From: Anaerobaca lacustris
Lineage (GTDB): Bacteria; Planctomycetota; Phycisphaerae; Sedimentisphaerales; Anaerobacaceae
Assembly: GCF_030012215.1 (NCBI RefSeq)
Contig: NZ_JASCXX010000038.1
Location: forward strand, 1-33,107
DNA length: 33,107 nucleotides
Reading direction: 5' to 3'
How positions within the stretch are numbered: position 1 is the first letter of the stretch; each line of letters begins with the position of its first letter. This document shows positions 22,118-30,854 of this stretch, piece by piece. The notes beneath the pieces were generated by a model. It saw only the letters and a program-made list of their open reading frames with translations. It was not told where the DNA came from and made no database searches. A program made the translations under genes and the position numbers.

Positions 22118-25100
22118 TCAGCCCAAGATTTCTGCCATGTCGCGGCGGGCATGAGTGAAGAGCACGTACAGGCAAGGCATCAGGAACAGGGCCACCAGAA
22201 TCTCCATCCCCAGACCGCCGATGGCGGCGACCGCCATGGGTTGGAGCATGTCGCCGCCCTCCTCCAGATTCAGCGCCAGCGGCAGGAATCCGATCATGGT
22301 GGTCACGGTTGTCATGATGCGTGGTCGCAGGCGTGTTTTCGCGGCGGCGACGATGGCCTCGCATGGCGTCCGGTTCTTCCGGTCCTGAAGTTCGCCCGCG
22401 TAGGTCAGCAACAGGACGCCGTCGTTAACGGTGGCGGCCACGACGACCAGCACGCCAATGATGACCGTGGCGCCCAGAGGCAGATGCGTTACGTACAGAA
22501 GAAATACGACGCCCGACAGACAGACCGGCACGCTGCCCAGAATCAATCCCGGCAAACGAAGACTGTTGAACTGCACGGTCAGCACGATGAAAGAGAAGAA
22601 TAGGGCAAAGGCCAGGACCGCCAGCACGGCATCCCTCATGTCGGCCATCATCCGGGCCCGCCCCCCGAAGTCGAATTCGTAGCCCGTCGGCCGATCGATC
22701 TCGGCCAGTACGGCCTGCAACGACCGAACCGCACCGGCCAGATCACCTTCGGCCATGTCCGCCTCGACGGTGATCTGCTTGATCTGGTTCTCCCGAATGA
22801 TCTCCACCGGCCCCGACGCCGGCGTGACGGTGGCGATGTCCCGCAAACGCAACGGCTCGCCCTGACCACGAGACAGCGGCAAGTTTTCCACATCCTGGCG
22901 CGTTGTGATGCATTGGGGCCGAACCAGAACGCGAATATCGTGATACTCCGTGCCATCCCGGAACCGGCTGGCGATCACGCCGGTAATCAACGACCGCAGG
23001 GTCGTCGCCACCTCGGAGACCGACACGCCAAGCTCGGCGGCCTTGATCCGATCCACCTTGACCTGGTACTCCGGCTTCGACAGATCCATAGAGAGCGAGA
23101 CGTTCACGAACGGTCCGGCCTCGCGGATTTGCTGCGCGGTACGGTTCGCCAGACCGGCAAGCGTCTCCATTTCCTGGCCGCGAACCTGCACGACGATGTC
23201 CGAGCCCCGTATGCCCGGAATGCCGCGGATGGGCATTTGTCGAGCCATGGCCCGGCCGCCAGGCGGCTGGAGCTTGCCGACAACCTGACGGAGCCGTCGG
23301 ACGTAGTCTTCGGTGCTGACGCCGCGCCGGGCGCGGCCAATGAGTTGAAGGTTTAGCTCGCCTTCATTGGCGATTTCGTGGGTGGTCAACCCCATGACCT
23401 TTCCACCGGCGAGGGTGAACATGCTTTCGATCAGCGGATCGCCTTGAAGCTGTTCTTCGATGGCCCGAAGGGCCCGGTCGGTCTCATGGACGCTCGTCCC
23501 AGTGGCCATCCTGACTTTGACCATGATCCGCCCGTCATCGATCAGAGGCAAGAACTCGCCGCCAAGCCGACCCAACAGAGCACCGGCGGCGATAAGAGCC
23601 AGAGCGAACAACGGCATGGCGATCCATCGCCATCCAACGATGCGTTCGAGAAGCCACCCATAGCCATCGGTGAATCGGCCGAAGAACCGTGCGAACCAGC
23701 CCGCCTGCCGCTTCGGTCCCCGGCTGCCGAAGAGAGTGGCCGTAACCATCGGGGTCAACGATACAGCCACGGCCAGACTGATCAGGACAATGCCTGCGAT
23801 GACCAGGATCAGCTCACGAAAGAGCAGGCTGGTCAGGCCCGGGACGATCAGGAACGGCACAAACAGGGCCAGAAACGACAACGTCGCCGCCACAAGGGCC
23901 GGCCCGACCTCGCTGGTTGCGTCCACCGCGTGCCCGGCCGCATCCTGATCGGGACGTTCTCGCCGCAGGCGGGAGATGTTCTCCACGACGACAATGGAAT
24001 TGTCCAGCACGATGCCGATGGCGACAACCAGCCCACCGAGAGAGAAAAGGTTGAGAGAGAAGCCGGCGAGCTTCATCAGCCCGAAATTGAGCACCAGGGT
24101 CAGAGGCAGGGCAATAACCATCACCAGCACCTGCCGTACACTGCCCAGGAAGAGATAGACCACAACGATCAGTAGCACTGCAGCCGCCAGAGCGGCATTG
24201 CGGACGCCCGCCAGGGCCTGTTTGACGTAGACCGCCTGATCCTCCACGTAATCGAGCTGAACGCCTTCAGGCAACGTTGGACGCAACTCCTGCAGAAGCC
24301 GGTTCACCCTTTCGGCCACCTGAACCGTGTTGGCCTCGGCCTCCTTCAGCACCGAGAGCGTGACACACTCACGGCTGTTGAAGCGGGTCATCATCCGCAC
24401 ATCCTCATGGCCGTCGACCACTTCGGCGATGTCACGCAGATACACTTTCCGGTGTCCGTCGGACGCAATGACAACGGCGCGCATGTCCTCGATGTCAGCG
24501 AACTCGCCCAGCGTCCGCGCGATGATTTCCCTGGTGCCGACCGTCACCCGCCCGCCGGCCCGTTCGACGTTCTCGGCGGCAACGCGCCGAATCACCGTAT
24601 CGAGGGACAGCTTGTGCTTTTCCATAGCCGCCGGGTCGAGCAGGATGCGGATCTCGCGCACAAGTCCGCCGACGATCTCGGTGCCCGCCACGCCGGCCAT
24701 CGCCAGGATGCGATCCTGCAACCAGTTGTCCGCCCAATCCCGCAACGTCACCGGATCCCACCGGTCGGAGCTGACTGCCAATCGCATTACCGGAAGTTGC
24801 GACGGGTCGGCCTTGAAGACATAGGGCGCTTCGATATCGGAAGGCAGTTGCCTCTGCGCGCGGGTCAGGGCAGCCAGAACATCCTGGAACGCGACGTCGA
24901 TGTCGGCGCCGTACTCAAAATGCACATCCAACGCATAGAGTCCCTCGATGCACGAGGATTCGAGGTAGTCCAGGCGGTCGACCGTAGCGACCAGCCGCTC
25001 CACCGGATCGGCGATTTCCGTGTCGATTTCCTCGGGCGTGGCCCCAGCCCATCGGATCTCCACTTTGATGAGGGGGTAGGTGACGTTCGGCAGGTAATCG

Positions 25101-25201
25101 ACGGGAAGATGCCGGAGGCCATAGACGCCAAGGGCCACAAGCGATACGGCGATGGCCCCGGTGGCCAGTCGACGGTGAACGGCGTAGTGTGTCAGCTTCA
25201 T
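22118..25201 (-). CDS. RND-family efflux pump, inner-membrane transporter
   Basis: 1027 aa, full length for a COG0841 (AcrB/MdtB/SwrC-like) transporter: TM1 near residues 12-30, large periplasmic loop, TM2-6 (about 335-470) including GLVVAIGIVLDNSIVVVENI in TM4, a second periplasmic loop and TM8-12 at the C terminus ending in FLMPCLYVLF. TM4 has a single Asp followed by Asn (LDN) where many drug pumps have two Asp. Substrates may be drugs, lipophiles or metal; not decidable by eye. It overlaps the fusion protein gene by 4 nt. Confidence 0.93.
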   Translation of the reverse strand: MKLTHYAVHRRLATGAIAVSLVALGVYGLRHLPVDYLPNVTYPLIKVEIRWAGATPEEIDTEIADPVERLVATVDRLDYLESSCIEGLYALDVHFEYGADIDVAFQDVLAALTRAQRQLPSDIEAPYVFKADPSQLPVMRLAVSSDRWDPVTLRDWADNWLQDRILAMAGVAGTEIVGGLVREIRILLDPAAMEKHKLSLDTVIRRVAAENVERAGGRVTVGTREIIARTLGEFADIEDMRAVVIASDGHRKVYLRDIAEVVDGHEDVRMMTRFNSRECVTLSVLKEAEANTVQVAERVNRLLQELRPTLPEGVQLDYVEDQAVYVKQALAGVRNAALAAAVLLIVVVYLFLGSVRQVLVMVIALPLTLVLNFGLMKLAGFSLNLFSLGGLVVAIGIVLDNSIVVVENISRLRRERPDQDAAGHAVDATSEVGPALVAATLSFLALFVPFLIVPGLTSLLFRELILVIAGIVLISLAVAVSLTPMVTATLFGSRGPKRQAGWFARFFGRFTDGYGWLLERIVGWRWIAMPLFALALIAAGALLGRLGGEFLPLIDDGRIMVKVRMATGTSVHETDRALRAIEEQLQGDPLIESMFTLAGGKVMGLTTHEIANEGELNLQLIGRARRGVSTEDYVRRLRQVVGKLQPPGGRAMARQMPIRGIPGIRGSDIVVQVRGQEMETLAGLANRTAQQIREAGPFVNVSLSMDLSKPEYQVKVDRIKAAELGVSVSEVATTLRSLITGVIASRFRDGTEYHDIRVLVRPQCITTRQDVENLPLSRGQGEPLRLRDIATVTPASGPVEIIRENQIKQITVEADMAEGDLAGAVRSLQAVLAEIDRPTGYEFDFGGRARMMADMRDAVLAVLAFALFFSFIVLTVQFNSLRLPGLILGSVPVCLSGVVFLLYVTHLPLGATVIIGVLVVVAATVNDGVLLLTYAGELQDRKNRTPCEAIVAAAKTRLRPRIMTTVTTMIGFLPLALNLEEGGDMLQPMAVAAIGGLGMEILVALFLMPCLYVLFTHARRDMAEILG

Positions 25202-26340
25202 CGGGGCTCATCCTGTCGCTGGGGCTTCTGCTGGCCGGAGTGCGACGCGGTATCCGGATTGTGTGCATCGCCGGCTTTCTTCTCGCCCGAGAGACTGACG
25301 GCGACTCCATCCCTGAGATTCTCATTGCCGGCGACGATGATCTGGTCGCCGGGGCGGACACCTGCAACAATCTGAATGCGGTTGCCGTCCTCAATGCCGG
25401 TCTGGACCGGACGTCGGACGGCCTTGCCTTCCTCGACAACATAGACCGCTTTGCCGCCCGGCGTCGCCACGATCGCCTCCAGCGGCACCACCACCGCTTC
25501 GTCAGCGGTTTCCAGCAACACCCTCAATCGGGCAAACATGCCGGGCAGAAGATCGACGGACTCGTCTAACGCAATCTCCATCGTCCTCGTGCGTGAGGCA
25601 AGATCCAGATAGGGATATACCCGATCAATGCGACCGGACATTGTCTCAGTCGGGTAGGCATCCAGCCGGACCTCGACGCGCATGCCGCGCCGTACCTCGG
25701 CGGCGTGTCTCTCAGGAACGGCCGCCTGAATCACCAGGCTGGATGGGTCGTACATTTCCAGCAACGGCATGCGAGGCGCTACGAATTCGCCTTCCTTGAC
25801 AAGCACGTGGGACACCACCCCGTTCCACGGCGCGGCGATGGCATAATCCTGCGCTCGTTCCTCAGCTTGGACCAGTTGCGCCCGAACTCGTTCGACAGCC
25901 ACCGTGGCCTGATCGAGTTGTTCGGCCGGTACGGCCTCGCGTACGACGAGCTGTCGGGTCCTGCGAAGGTTGTCCTGCTCTTTCTTGAGTTCCTCTTGAA
26001 GCGAGACGATCAGCGCGTCGACGCCGGTTCGTCGTCCGATGGAGAGCAATGGGTCGCCGGTGCGGACCCGGTCGCCTTCGCGCACGCGGAGATCCGTCAC
26101 CGGGCCCTCGGCCGGGCCGGCCAATCGCGCCAGGCGATAGGGCTCCACCGAGCCGGTCAACTCCAGTACGACCGACAAGGCCTCCCTCACCGCAGGCTGT
26201 GTCCGGACAGTCGGTGGCCTCTGCTGGCCCGATGGTTGGCTCGCCTCCGGTCGGCTGGAGGCACTGCTGCGAATCAGCAACACTGCGGCCACAGCCAGTG
26301 CCGCGACAACCAGCGGTATCAAAACCGTTCGCTTTTTCAT
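25198..26340 (-). CDS. RND periplasmic adaptor (membrane fusion protein)
   Basis: 380 aa. N-terminal signal/anchor segment (VLIPLVVAALAVAAVLLI), barrel-sandwich halves (GPVTDLRVREGDRVRTGDPLL and AIAAPWNGVVSHVLVKEGEFVAP) flanking an alpha-hairpin, then beta-barrel and MP domains (VRPGDQIIVAGNENLRDGVAV). It bridges the RND pump and outer-membrane channel. ATGA overlaps on both sides show one translational unit. Confidence 0.92.
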   Translation of the reverse strand: MKKRTVLIPLVVAALAVAAVLLIRSSASSRPEASQPSGQQRPPTVRTQPAVREALSVVLELTGSVEPYRLARLAGPAEGPVTDLRVREGDRVRTGDPLLSIGRRTGVDALIVSLQEELKKEQDNLRRTRQLVVREAVPAEQLDQATVAVERVRAQLVQAEERAQDYAIAAPWNGVVSHVLVKEGEFVAPRMPLLEMYDPSSLVIQAAVPERHAAEVRRGMRVEVRLDAYPTETMSGRIDRVYPYLDLASRTRTMEIALDESVDLLPGMFARLRVLLETADEAVVVPLEAIVATPGGKAVYVVEEGKAVRRPVQTGIEDGNRIQIVAGVRPGDQIIVAGNENLRDGVAVSLSGEKKAGDAHNPDTASHSGQQKPQRQDEPR

Positions 26341-27728
26341 GGGTGCCCCATCGCCAGTTTCAGTTGGGCCAGAGCTGTCTGAAACTCGGCCAGGATTCTA
26401 TAATACGTGGTCTCCGTCTCCAGGAGAGCGGCCTGGGCGTCGAGCACGTCTACAATCGCCCCCGTGCCCAGATCATATTTCTGCTGCTCGATCCGCAGAC
26501 CTTCACGGGCCTGAACAATCGATGCCCGGACGGCCTCGATACGCTTTCGTGACGAGGTGACGCTAAGCAGCGCCGTTTCGATCTCCAATCGGATCTGGAG
26601 TTCCAGTTTGCGAAGACGCTCTCGGGCGGCGGCGAGATGAGCCCGCTGCTCCTGGACGGTGGCATTGATCTGCCCGCCTTCAAAGATCGGGATTTCCATC
26701 GCCAGCCCGATTCGACCGATGTCGTCCAGCTTGTCGCCCGTGCCCGTGGTCGAGCCGGCGGCCCAGCGGCCACCGTAGGAACCCTGGAGAACGACCGTCG
26801 GCGACCGTCCGGCCCGGGCGGCATCAACGTTATGAGCCTGCGCCTCCAAAGCCGACTGCGCCGCCAGGTAATCGGCCCGATCCGAGCAGGCCGTTGCCAA
26901 GGCCGTTTCGAGCTCCGGAACCGATGTCTCTTCAGCCGTCTCCAGATTTCCCTGGACCAATCGGGTCGCATCCGCCTGCTCCCAACCAAGGAGTGAAGCC
27001 AGGACGCGGTGCTGGACGGCCAGGACGTTGCCTTCCTGTACGAGTTGCTGTCGGACATTTGCCAGGCGCACCTCGGTGCGCAGGCGATCGACATTGGCGG
27101 CCTTCCGAGCCGCAACCAGTGCATCGACGCGATCGAGGTGCTCTTGCAGAGTCCGTACCGAGAATTCAAGCGACTGGATCACTCGCCGCTGGGCAAGAAT
27201 ATTGAAGAACACGCTGGAAACGTTGAAGACCAGCTCCTCCCGGTTCCGGGCCAATCGATGCTCGGCCGCCTCTTCCAGCAGTTCGGCCGCCTGGATCTGG
27301 TGGATCAGCCGTCCGCCCGTGAAGATCGGCATCGTGACCACCAGGTCGCCGGAGACGATATCCTGGCTCAGAATCGCGGGATCCCCCGGCTGACGAACTG
27401 GAAGCAGTCGTTGCTCGTCGAGGTGGCGCATATAGCTGCCGACCACACCGAGCCGGGGCCATCGCGATCCCGCGATATGGTCGTGCCGCGCCTGGGCCGC
27501 CTGATGGTCCCAGTGGGCGGCCGCCACGTCCGGGTTGTTGGCCAGCGCAATGTCAATGGCCTGGGCCAATGTGAGCGAGGCCTCCGGGCGCTCCACCTCC
27601 GGTTGAACCGCCCGTTCAGCAGACGCCTCGGACGGCGATGCCGGCACAGGTTGAACCGGAGGGGTCGGAGACGGTCCCGTGCAGCCGGCAAGGACAAGCA
27701 GGGCAATGAATGCGAAGAGTTTCGTCAT
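26337..27728 (-). CDS. TolC-family outer-membrane efflux lipoprotein
   Basis: 463 aa starting MTKLFAFIALLVLAGC, a lipoprotein signal peptide with lipobox LAGC. Two OEP repeats follow (LTLAQAIDIALANNPDVAAA and the second half with LEIETALLSVTSSRKRIEAV and YDLGTGAIVDVLDAQAALL). It forms the outer-membrane channel of the tripartite pump. Start at ATG 27728 overlaps the upstream gene by 4 nt; a longer in-frame reading to 27785 overlaps it without reason. Confidence 0.92.
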   Translation of the reverse strand: MTKLFAFIALLVLAGCTGPSPTPPVQPVPASPSEASAERAVQPEVERPEASLTLAQAIDIALANNPDVAAAHWDHQAAQARHDHIAGSRWPRLGVVGSYMRHLDEQRLLPVRQPGDPAILSQDIVSGDLVVTMPIFTGGRLIHQIQAAELLEEAAEHRLARNREELVFNVSSVFFNILAQRRVIQSLEFSVRTLQEHLDRVDALVAARKAANVDRLRTEVRLANVRQQLVQEGNVLAVQHRVLASLLGWEQADATRLVQGNLETAEETSVPELETALATACSDRADYLAAQSALEAQAHNVDAARAGRSPTVVLQGSYGGRWAAGSTTGTGDKLDDIGRIGLAMEIPIFEGGQINATVQEQRAHLAAARERLRKLELQIRLEIETALLSVTSSRKRIEAVRASIVQAREGLRIEQQKYDLGTGAIVDVLDAQAALLETETTYYRILAEFQTALAQLKLAMGHP

Positions 27729-28225
27729 GGTTCCTCTTGGCTCGTTTCTCCAGCATTGCCCCACATCAGAGCGGGCCCCTGGCACCCGCTGCGCCGGCGG
27801 ATCATGTCAAACAACTCCCGCTGCTGTTCGGCGGTCAGGGTTTCCTTCTCCGCCAATAAATGCTCGACCACAAGTTCCTGCATCCGACGCTGGCGGGCGC
27901 GGATTTCCTCCTGCGTGGCGGTAATGGTCTCGTGATCCGGCCGGTCACCGGCGATCAGATCGACCAACTGGGCTCGCAGAAGGTTCATCTCTGCACGGAG
28001 AGCTTGCGACTCGCGCCGGAACGCGTCGAGTTGAGGCTCGATCCGACGCCATTGTTCGGGGCTCACTCCGAGCCTGCGATGCAGCGGGCACCACACCTCG
28101 CCAGCATAGGCTTCGTCGCTCGCGTGTTGTACGCGAGCGGCCCGAGCCGCCCAAGTGCCGATGAGCGCGATATTCAAGGCCACCGAGAAGACAACCACCA
28201 AAGGTGCGATTTTCTTCCACACCAT
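27725..28225 (-). CDS. Spy/CpxP/CnrX-like periplasmic heavy-metal resistance protein
   Basis: 166 aa. One N-terminal membrane anchor or signal (LVVVFSVALNIALIG), then a helical, charged domain with EVWCPLHRRLGVSPEQWRRIEPQLDAFRRE and AEKETLTAEQQRELFDMIRR, the pattern of the LTXXQ/metal_resist family. Such proteins sense or buffer periplasmic metal and, in the cnr system, hold the anti-sigma factor. Its place between anti-sigma gene and efflux genes mirrors that arrangement. Confidence 0.8.
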   Translation of the reverse strand: MVWKKIAPLVVVFSVALNIALIGTWAARAARVQHASDEAYAGEVWCPLHRRLGVSPEQWRRIEPQLDAFRRESQALRAEMNLLRAQLVDLIAGDRPDHETITATQEEIRARQRRMQELVVEHLLAEKETLTAEQQRELFDMIRRRSGCQGPALMWGNAGETSQEEP

Positions 28226-28722
28226 CAGTATCCTCCTTCGTTCGTTGCAGAAACAAGGGTCAGATAGGTGCCGGCCAGCGATTCTTCCGGCGCATCGCCC
28301 AAATAGTCAAGCCGATAGGCGCCGAGGGGGTCTCCCCCTGTGGCGGCCGACGTCCGTGGGGCCGACGGCGCCGCGGTCCAGCCCATGGTCAACCCAACGG
28401 TCAATCCCATGACGAGCACCGCCGCTGCCGCTGCATGCATGGGAGCCGATGTCAACCGCCACCAGCGCAGCAGGCTCCACGCTCCGATGCGCTCTGCCTC
28501 TTGCCGCTGTCGAGCGGTTGCCAGCACACGCGCCGTAAAGCCCGACGGAACGGGTGGCGTGCGCGCCGCCGACAGGATGCCAGCCAGGCTATCAACGCGT
28601 CCCAGAGCCGCTCGGCAAGCGGCACAGCCGGCCAGATGGGCCTGCACCGCCTGATGAACCTCTGTCGGCAGCTTGCCGCTCGCAAAGGCCTGTAATTGTT
28701 TGAGCACATCGTCGCAGTGCAT
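28225..28722 (-). CDS. Zinc-finger anti-sigma factor
   Basis: 165 aa. Cytosolic zinc-binding anti-sigma domain with H29-X3-C33-X2-C36 (HLAGCAACR), one transmembrane segment (about residues 95-120, AAAAAVLVMGLTVGLTMG), and a short periplasmic C-terminal domain. GAGGAG lies 7 nt upstream of ATG 28722; an in-frame TTG at 28737 is less likely. It should inhibit the ECF sigma factor encoded upstream until an envelope signal is received. Its stop overlaps the Spy-like start by 1 nt. Confidence 0.85.
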   Translation of the reverse strand: MHCDDVLKQLQAFASGKLPTEVHQAVQAHLAGCAACRAALGRVDSLAGILSAARTPPVPSGFTARVLATARQRQEAERIGAWSLLRWWRLTSAPMHAAAAAVLVMGLTVGLTMGWTAAPSAPRTSAATGGDPLGAYRLDYLGDAPEESLAGTYLTLVSATNEGGY

Positions 28723-28872
28723 CCGTTGTCTCCTCAATGGGACTTGTGCGAGACTCTTGCCCTTACCTGAACAAACGACCGGCCCCGGGAAATCCCCCTC
28801 AAAAAAACAGTCGTCTCGAGAAATGACCTTGAAAACGGTTGTACATTCGTGGAAATACCCGCAGAAAGGCCA
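28723..28872 (-). promoter_or_regulatory. Gap between ECF sigma and anti-sigma genes, possible promoter region
   Basis: 150 nt without a gene, unusual in an operon otherwise joined by 1-4 nt overlaps. On the minus strand it contains a T7 run, a G-rich GAGGGGGATTTCCCGGGG block and CGGTCGTTTG. This could hold an ECF-dependent promoter for the efflux genes, or a T-tract terminator/attenuator, but no standard -35/-10 pair can be assigned by eye. Confidence 0.35.
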
Positions 28873-29409
28873 TCAGTCCTCAAGGAGCCCCCTCAAACGC
28901 GGCTCAAGGATCGCCTTGGCCCGTGCGCCGAGGTGCTCGACGGCCTTGACACTTCGTCCCATCACATGGGCTGTTTCGTTTGCGCTGAGGCCTTCGAAGT
29001 ACCGCAGCACAATCACCATGCGATAATCGGCCGGCAAGGCGTCGAGGGCGGCCTGGATTCGGGCATCGCGCTCTGCCCGGCCTGCCTGCTGAGGCGGGGA
29101 CGGTTCGTCATCGGTTGCGTTCGACGGAAGTTCGCCACAGATGGGCCGCTTCTTGCGCCGGTGGTCCAGACAAAGGTGCGTCAGAACGCGAACCAGGTAG
29201 GTGCGGAACGTTGCGTCCACCCTGTATCGGCGCGCCGCATCGAGGATCTTCAAGAAGGCCTCCTGGGCGAGGTCCTCGGCCTCGGCCGCGTCCCCGATGA
29301 ACCAGTAGGCCACACGCCATGCCTCTCCCTGATGCCGCAGGACAAGGGCTTCGAAGGCATCGAGGTTGCCATCTCTGACGGCCAGCATGAGATCTTCATC
29401 GCTTCGCAC
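28873..29409 (-). CDS. ECF-family RNA polymerase sigma factor
   Basis: 178 aa from GTG 29409. Region 2 includes EAEDLAQEAFLKILDAARRYR (2.2-2.3) and TFRTYLVRVLTHLCLDHRRKK (2.4); region 4 is LPADYRMVIVLRYFEGLSANETAHVMGRSVKAVEHLGARAK. The GTG has GAGG 6 nt upstream; other in-frame starts up to 29454 lie inside the glycosidase gene, whose end it overlaps by 14 nt. It would direct transcription of the downstream anti-sigma/efflux genes. Confidence 0.88.
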   Translation of the reverse strand: MRSDEDLMLAVRDGNLDAFEALVLRHQGEAWRVAYWFIGDAAEAEDLAQEAFLKILDAARRYRVDATFRTYLVRVLTHLCLDHRRKKRPICGELPSNATDDEPSPPQQAGRAERDARIQAALDALPADYRMVIVLRYFEGLSANETAHVMGRSVKAVEHLGARAKAILEPRLRGLLED

Positions 29410-30741
29410 AGACGGCCTCGATCCGCAGTATCCAGTCCTTCTCCTGCCGGACACCCGGGAAATCCTCCGGGGCGTTGATCACGTGAATGGTGCCTCCCTT
29501 GAGTTCTCTGGCCGGGTGCTCCTGTTCCGTGACGAGGTCGATCCACCGTCGTGTGAAGGTGACGCCTTCATATTCAGTCAGGTCCATCTTCACCGCGCCG
29601 CCCCAGCGCAAGAACAGGAGGTAGACTTCGCCGGGAACGGCCACACAGTACCGGGAGGGATTCTCGACCACCAGTTCGGGATGCGGCTCGAGCCGCCACC
29701 ACTCGATGTTTCGCAAGATGCGTGCCATGTAGGCGATCCCTTGCGCTCCCGGGTAGTCCATTGTGTTGGTTTCAAAGGCGGGATCGATGGGCCATGATCC
29801 ATCACCGGCGCCTCGGCGTTGCGAAACCTCCGGCAGGTAGCCAAGCCAGACATGGCCGCCGCCATAGCTGTGTCCTGCGGCGCCGCACATGATCGCCGAC
29901 CAGGCACAGAAGCGAATCTCCCTGGCGGCAGGCGCATCGAGTGCGAACTCATACCAGGGCTCCGTGATGACGATAGGCTTTCGTGGGCTCATCGCATAGG
30001 CCTGCGAGACGACGATGGGTGCGTACTCGTTCCGCCAGCGCGCGTGGGCCGTCTGGCTCTGGTTATAGTCCAGCCATGGCTCGTTGTGGAGTACCTCTGC
30101 GGTAGACCACTGGGGCGCCTCGGCACCGCCCGACCAGGCGGGCGGAGTGGGATGTGTGCCGAGAATATGACCGAATGGGTCTTCTGCTGCGACCATTGCG
30201 CCGAGGTCCTTCCAGAACGCCAACCCGAGTCCGCCGTAGTCGTTCATGTTGTACTCTCCCGCGAGCGTCCAGATGACGTTATACGCGCCCAGTCGATGGA
30301 CGACGTAGCGCCACCACCGGCGAATTTTCTCCGCTCCGGCAGTTTCATTCAGCTTCGCGCGACTCCACCACGGATGGATCCACACCGTGATGCCCCGCTC
30401 GTTCGCATAGGCAATGCACCGTTCTACGAATCGGATGTGCTCGATGTCGGGCTCACTATACTTCTCGTCGAGCAGCGAGCTGCGGCGGCTCCAGCCATTG
30501 GCCGCGAAGAAGAGTTGCCCCACGTTGAACCCCTTCTCCACACGATCGTCGACCAGGGCTTTGAACGTTTCGAAACGGATTCCCCGCTGCGTCCAGTTCC
30601 ACCAGGTGTCTCCGATCCAAAGAAACGGCGTGCCGTCGGCATACTCGAAAGGCGCATTAACACGCGAAGCGCAACACGGCCGTTCGGAGTCATAGCGAGC
30701 GATCCGGCGGGACAGTGAGCTTCTCGAGACTGGGGGCTCTG
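29396..30741 (-). CDS. DUF4038 glycoside hydrolase-like protein, 5' truncated
   Basis: About 448 codons without a credible start. It is recognised by FEYADGTPFLWIGDTWWNW, the N-terminal signature of DUF4038/apiosidase-like (beta/alpha)8 proteins, followed by ITVWIHPWW, YNVIWTLAGEYN, PIVITEPWYE and a C-terminal beta domain (ENPSRYCVAVPGEVYLLFLRWGG). The first roughly 30 residues before the signature do not look native, and the signal peptide expected of a secreted glycosidase is missing. The open frame continues into the adjacent group II intron, whose 3' boundary lies near 30742, so intron insertion has cut the gene. The downstream ECF gene overlaps its 3' end. Confidence 0.75.
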
Positions 30742-30793
30742 GTAGAGTAGAACACAGGCGCGTTGCCAAGCACGTTTCCTGCATCCCCTCATC

Positions 30794-30826
30794 GAACCGG
30801 ACGTGCGGTTTTCCCGCATCCGGCTC
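30794..30826 (-). ncRNA. Group II intron domain V
   Basis: On the minus strand the element starts GAGCCGGATGCGG, has a GAAA-type tetraloop and ends ACGTCCGGTTC: a 33-nt hairpin with GAGCC/GGTTC closing stem, the catalytic domain V fold. It lies 28 nt downstream of the maturase stop, the usual position. Confidence 0.85.
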
Positions 30827-30854
30827 TCCGACCACCTTCTTTCGGCGGCATGCA

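Noticed and set aside
23378-24175. Plus-strand open frame inside the RND pump gene
   Set aside because: Highly polar His/Gln/Asp-rich translation typical of the reverse complement of membrane-protein codons.
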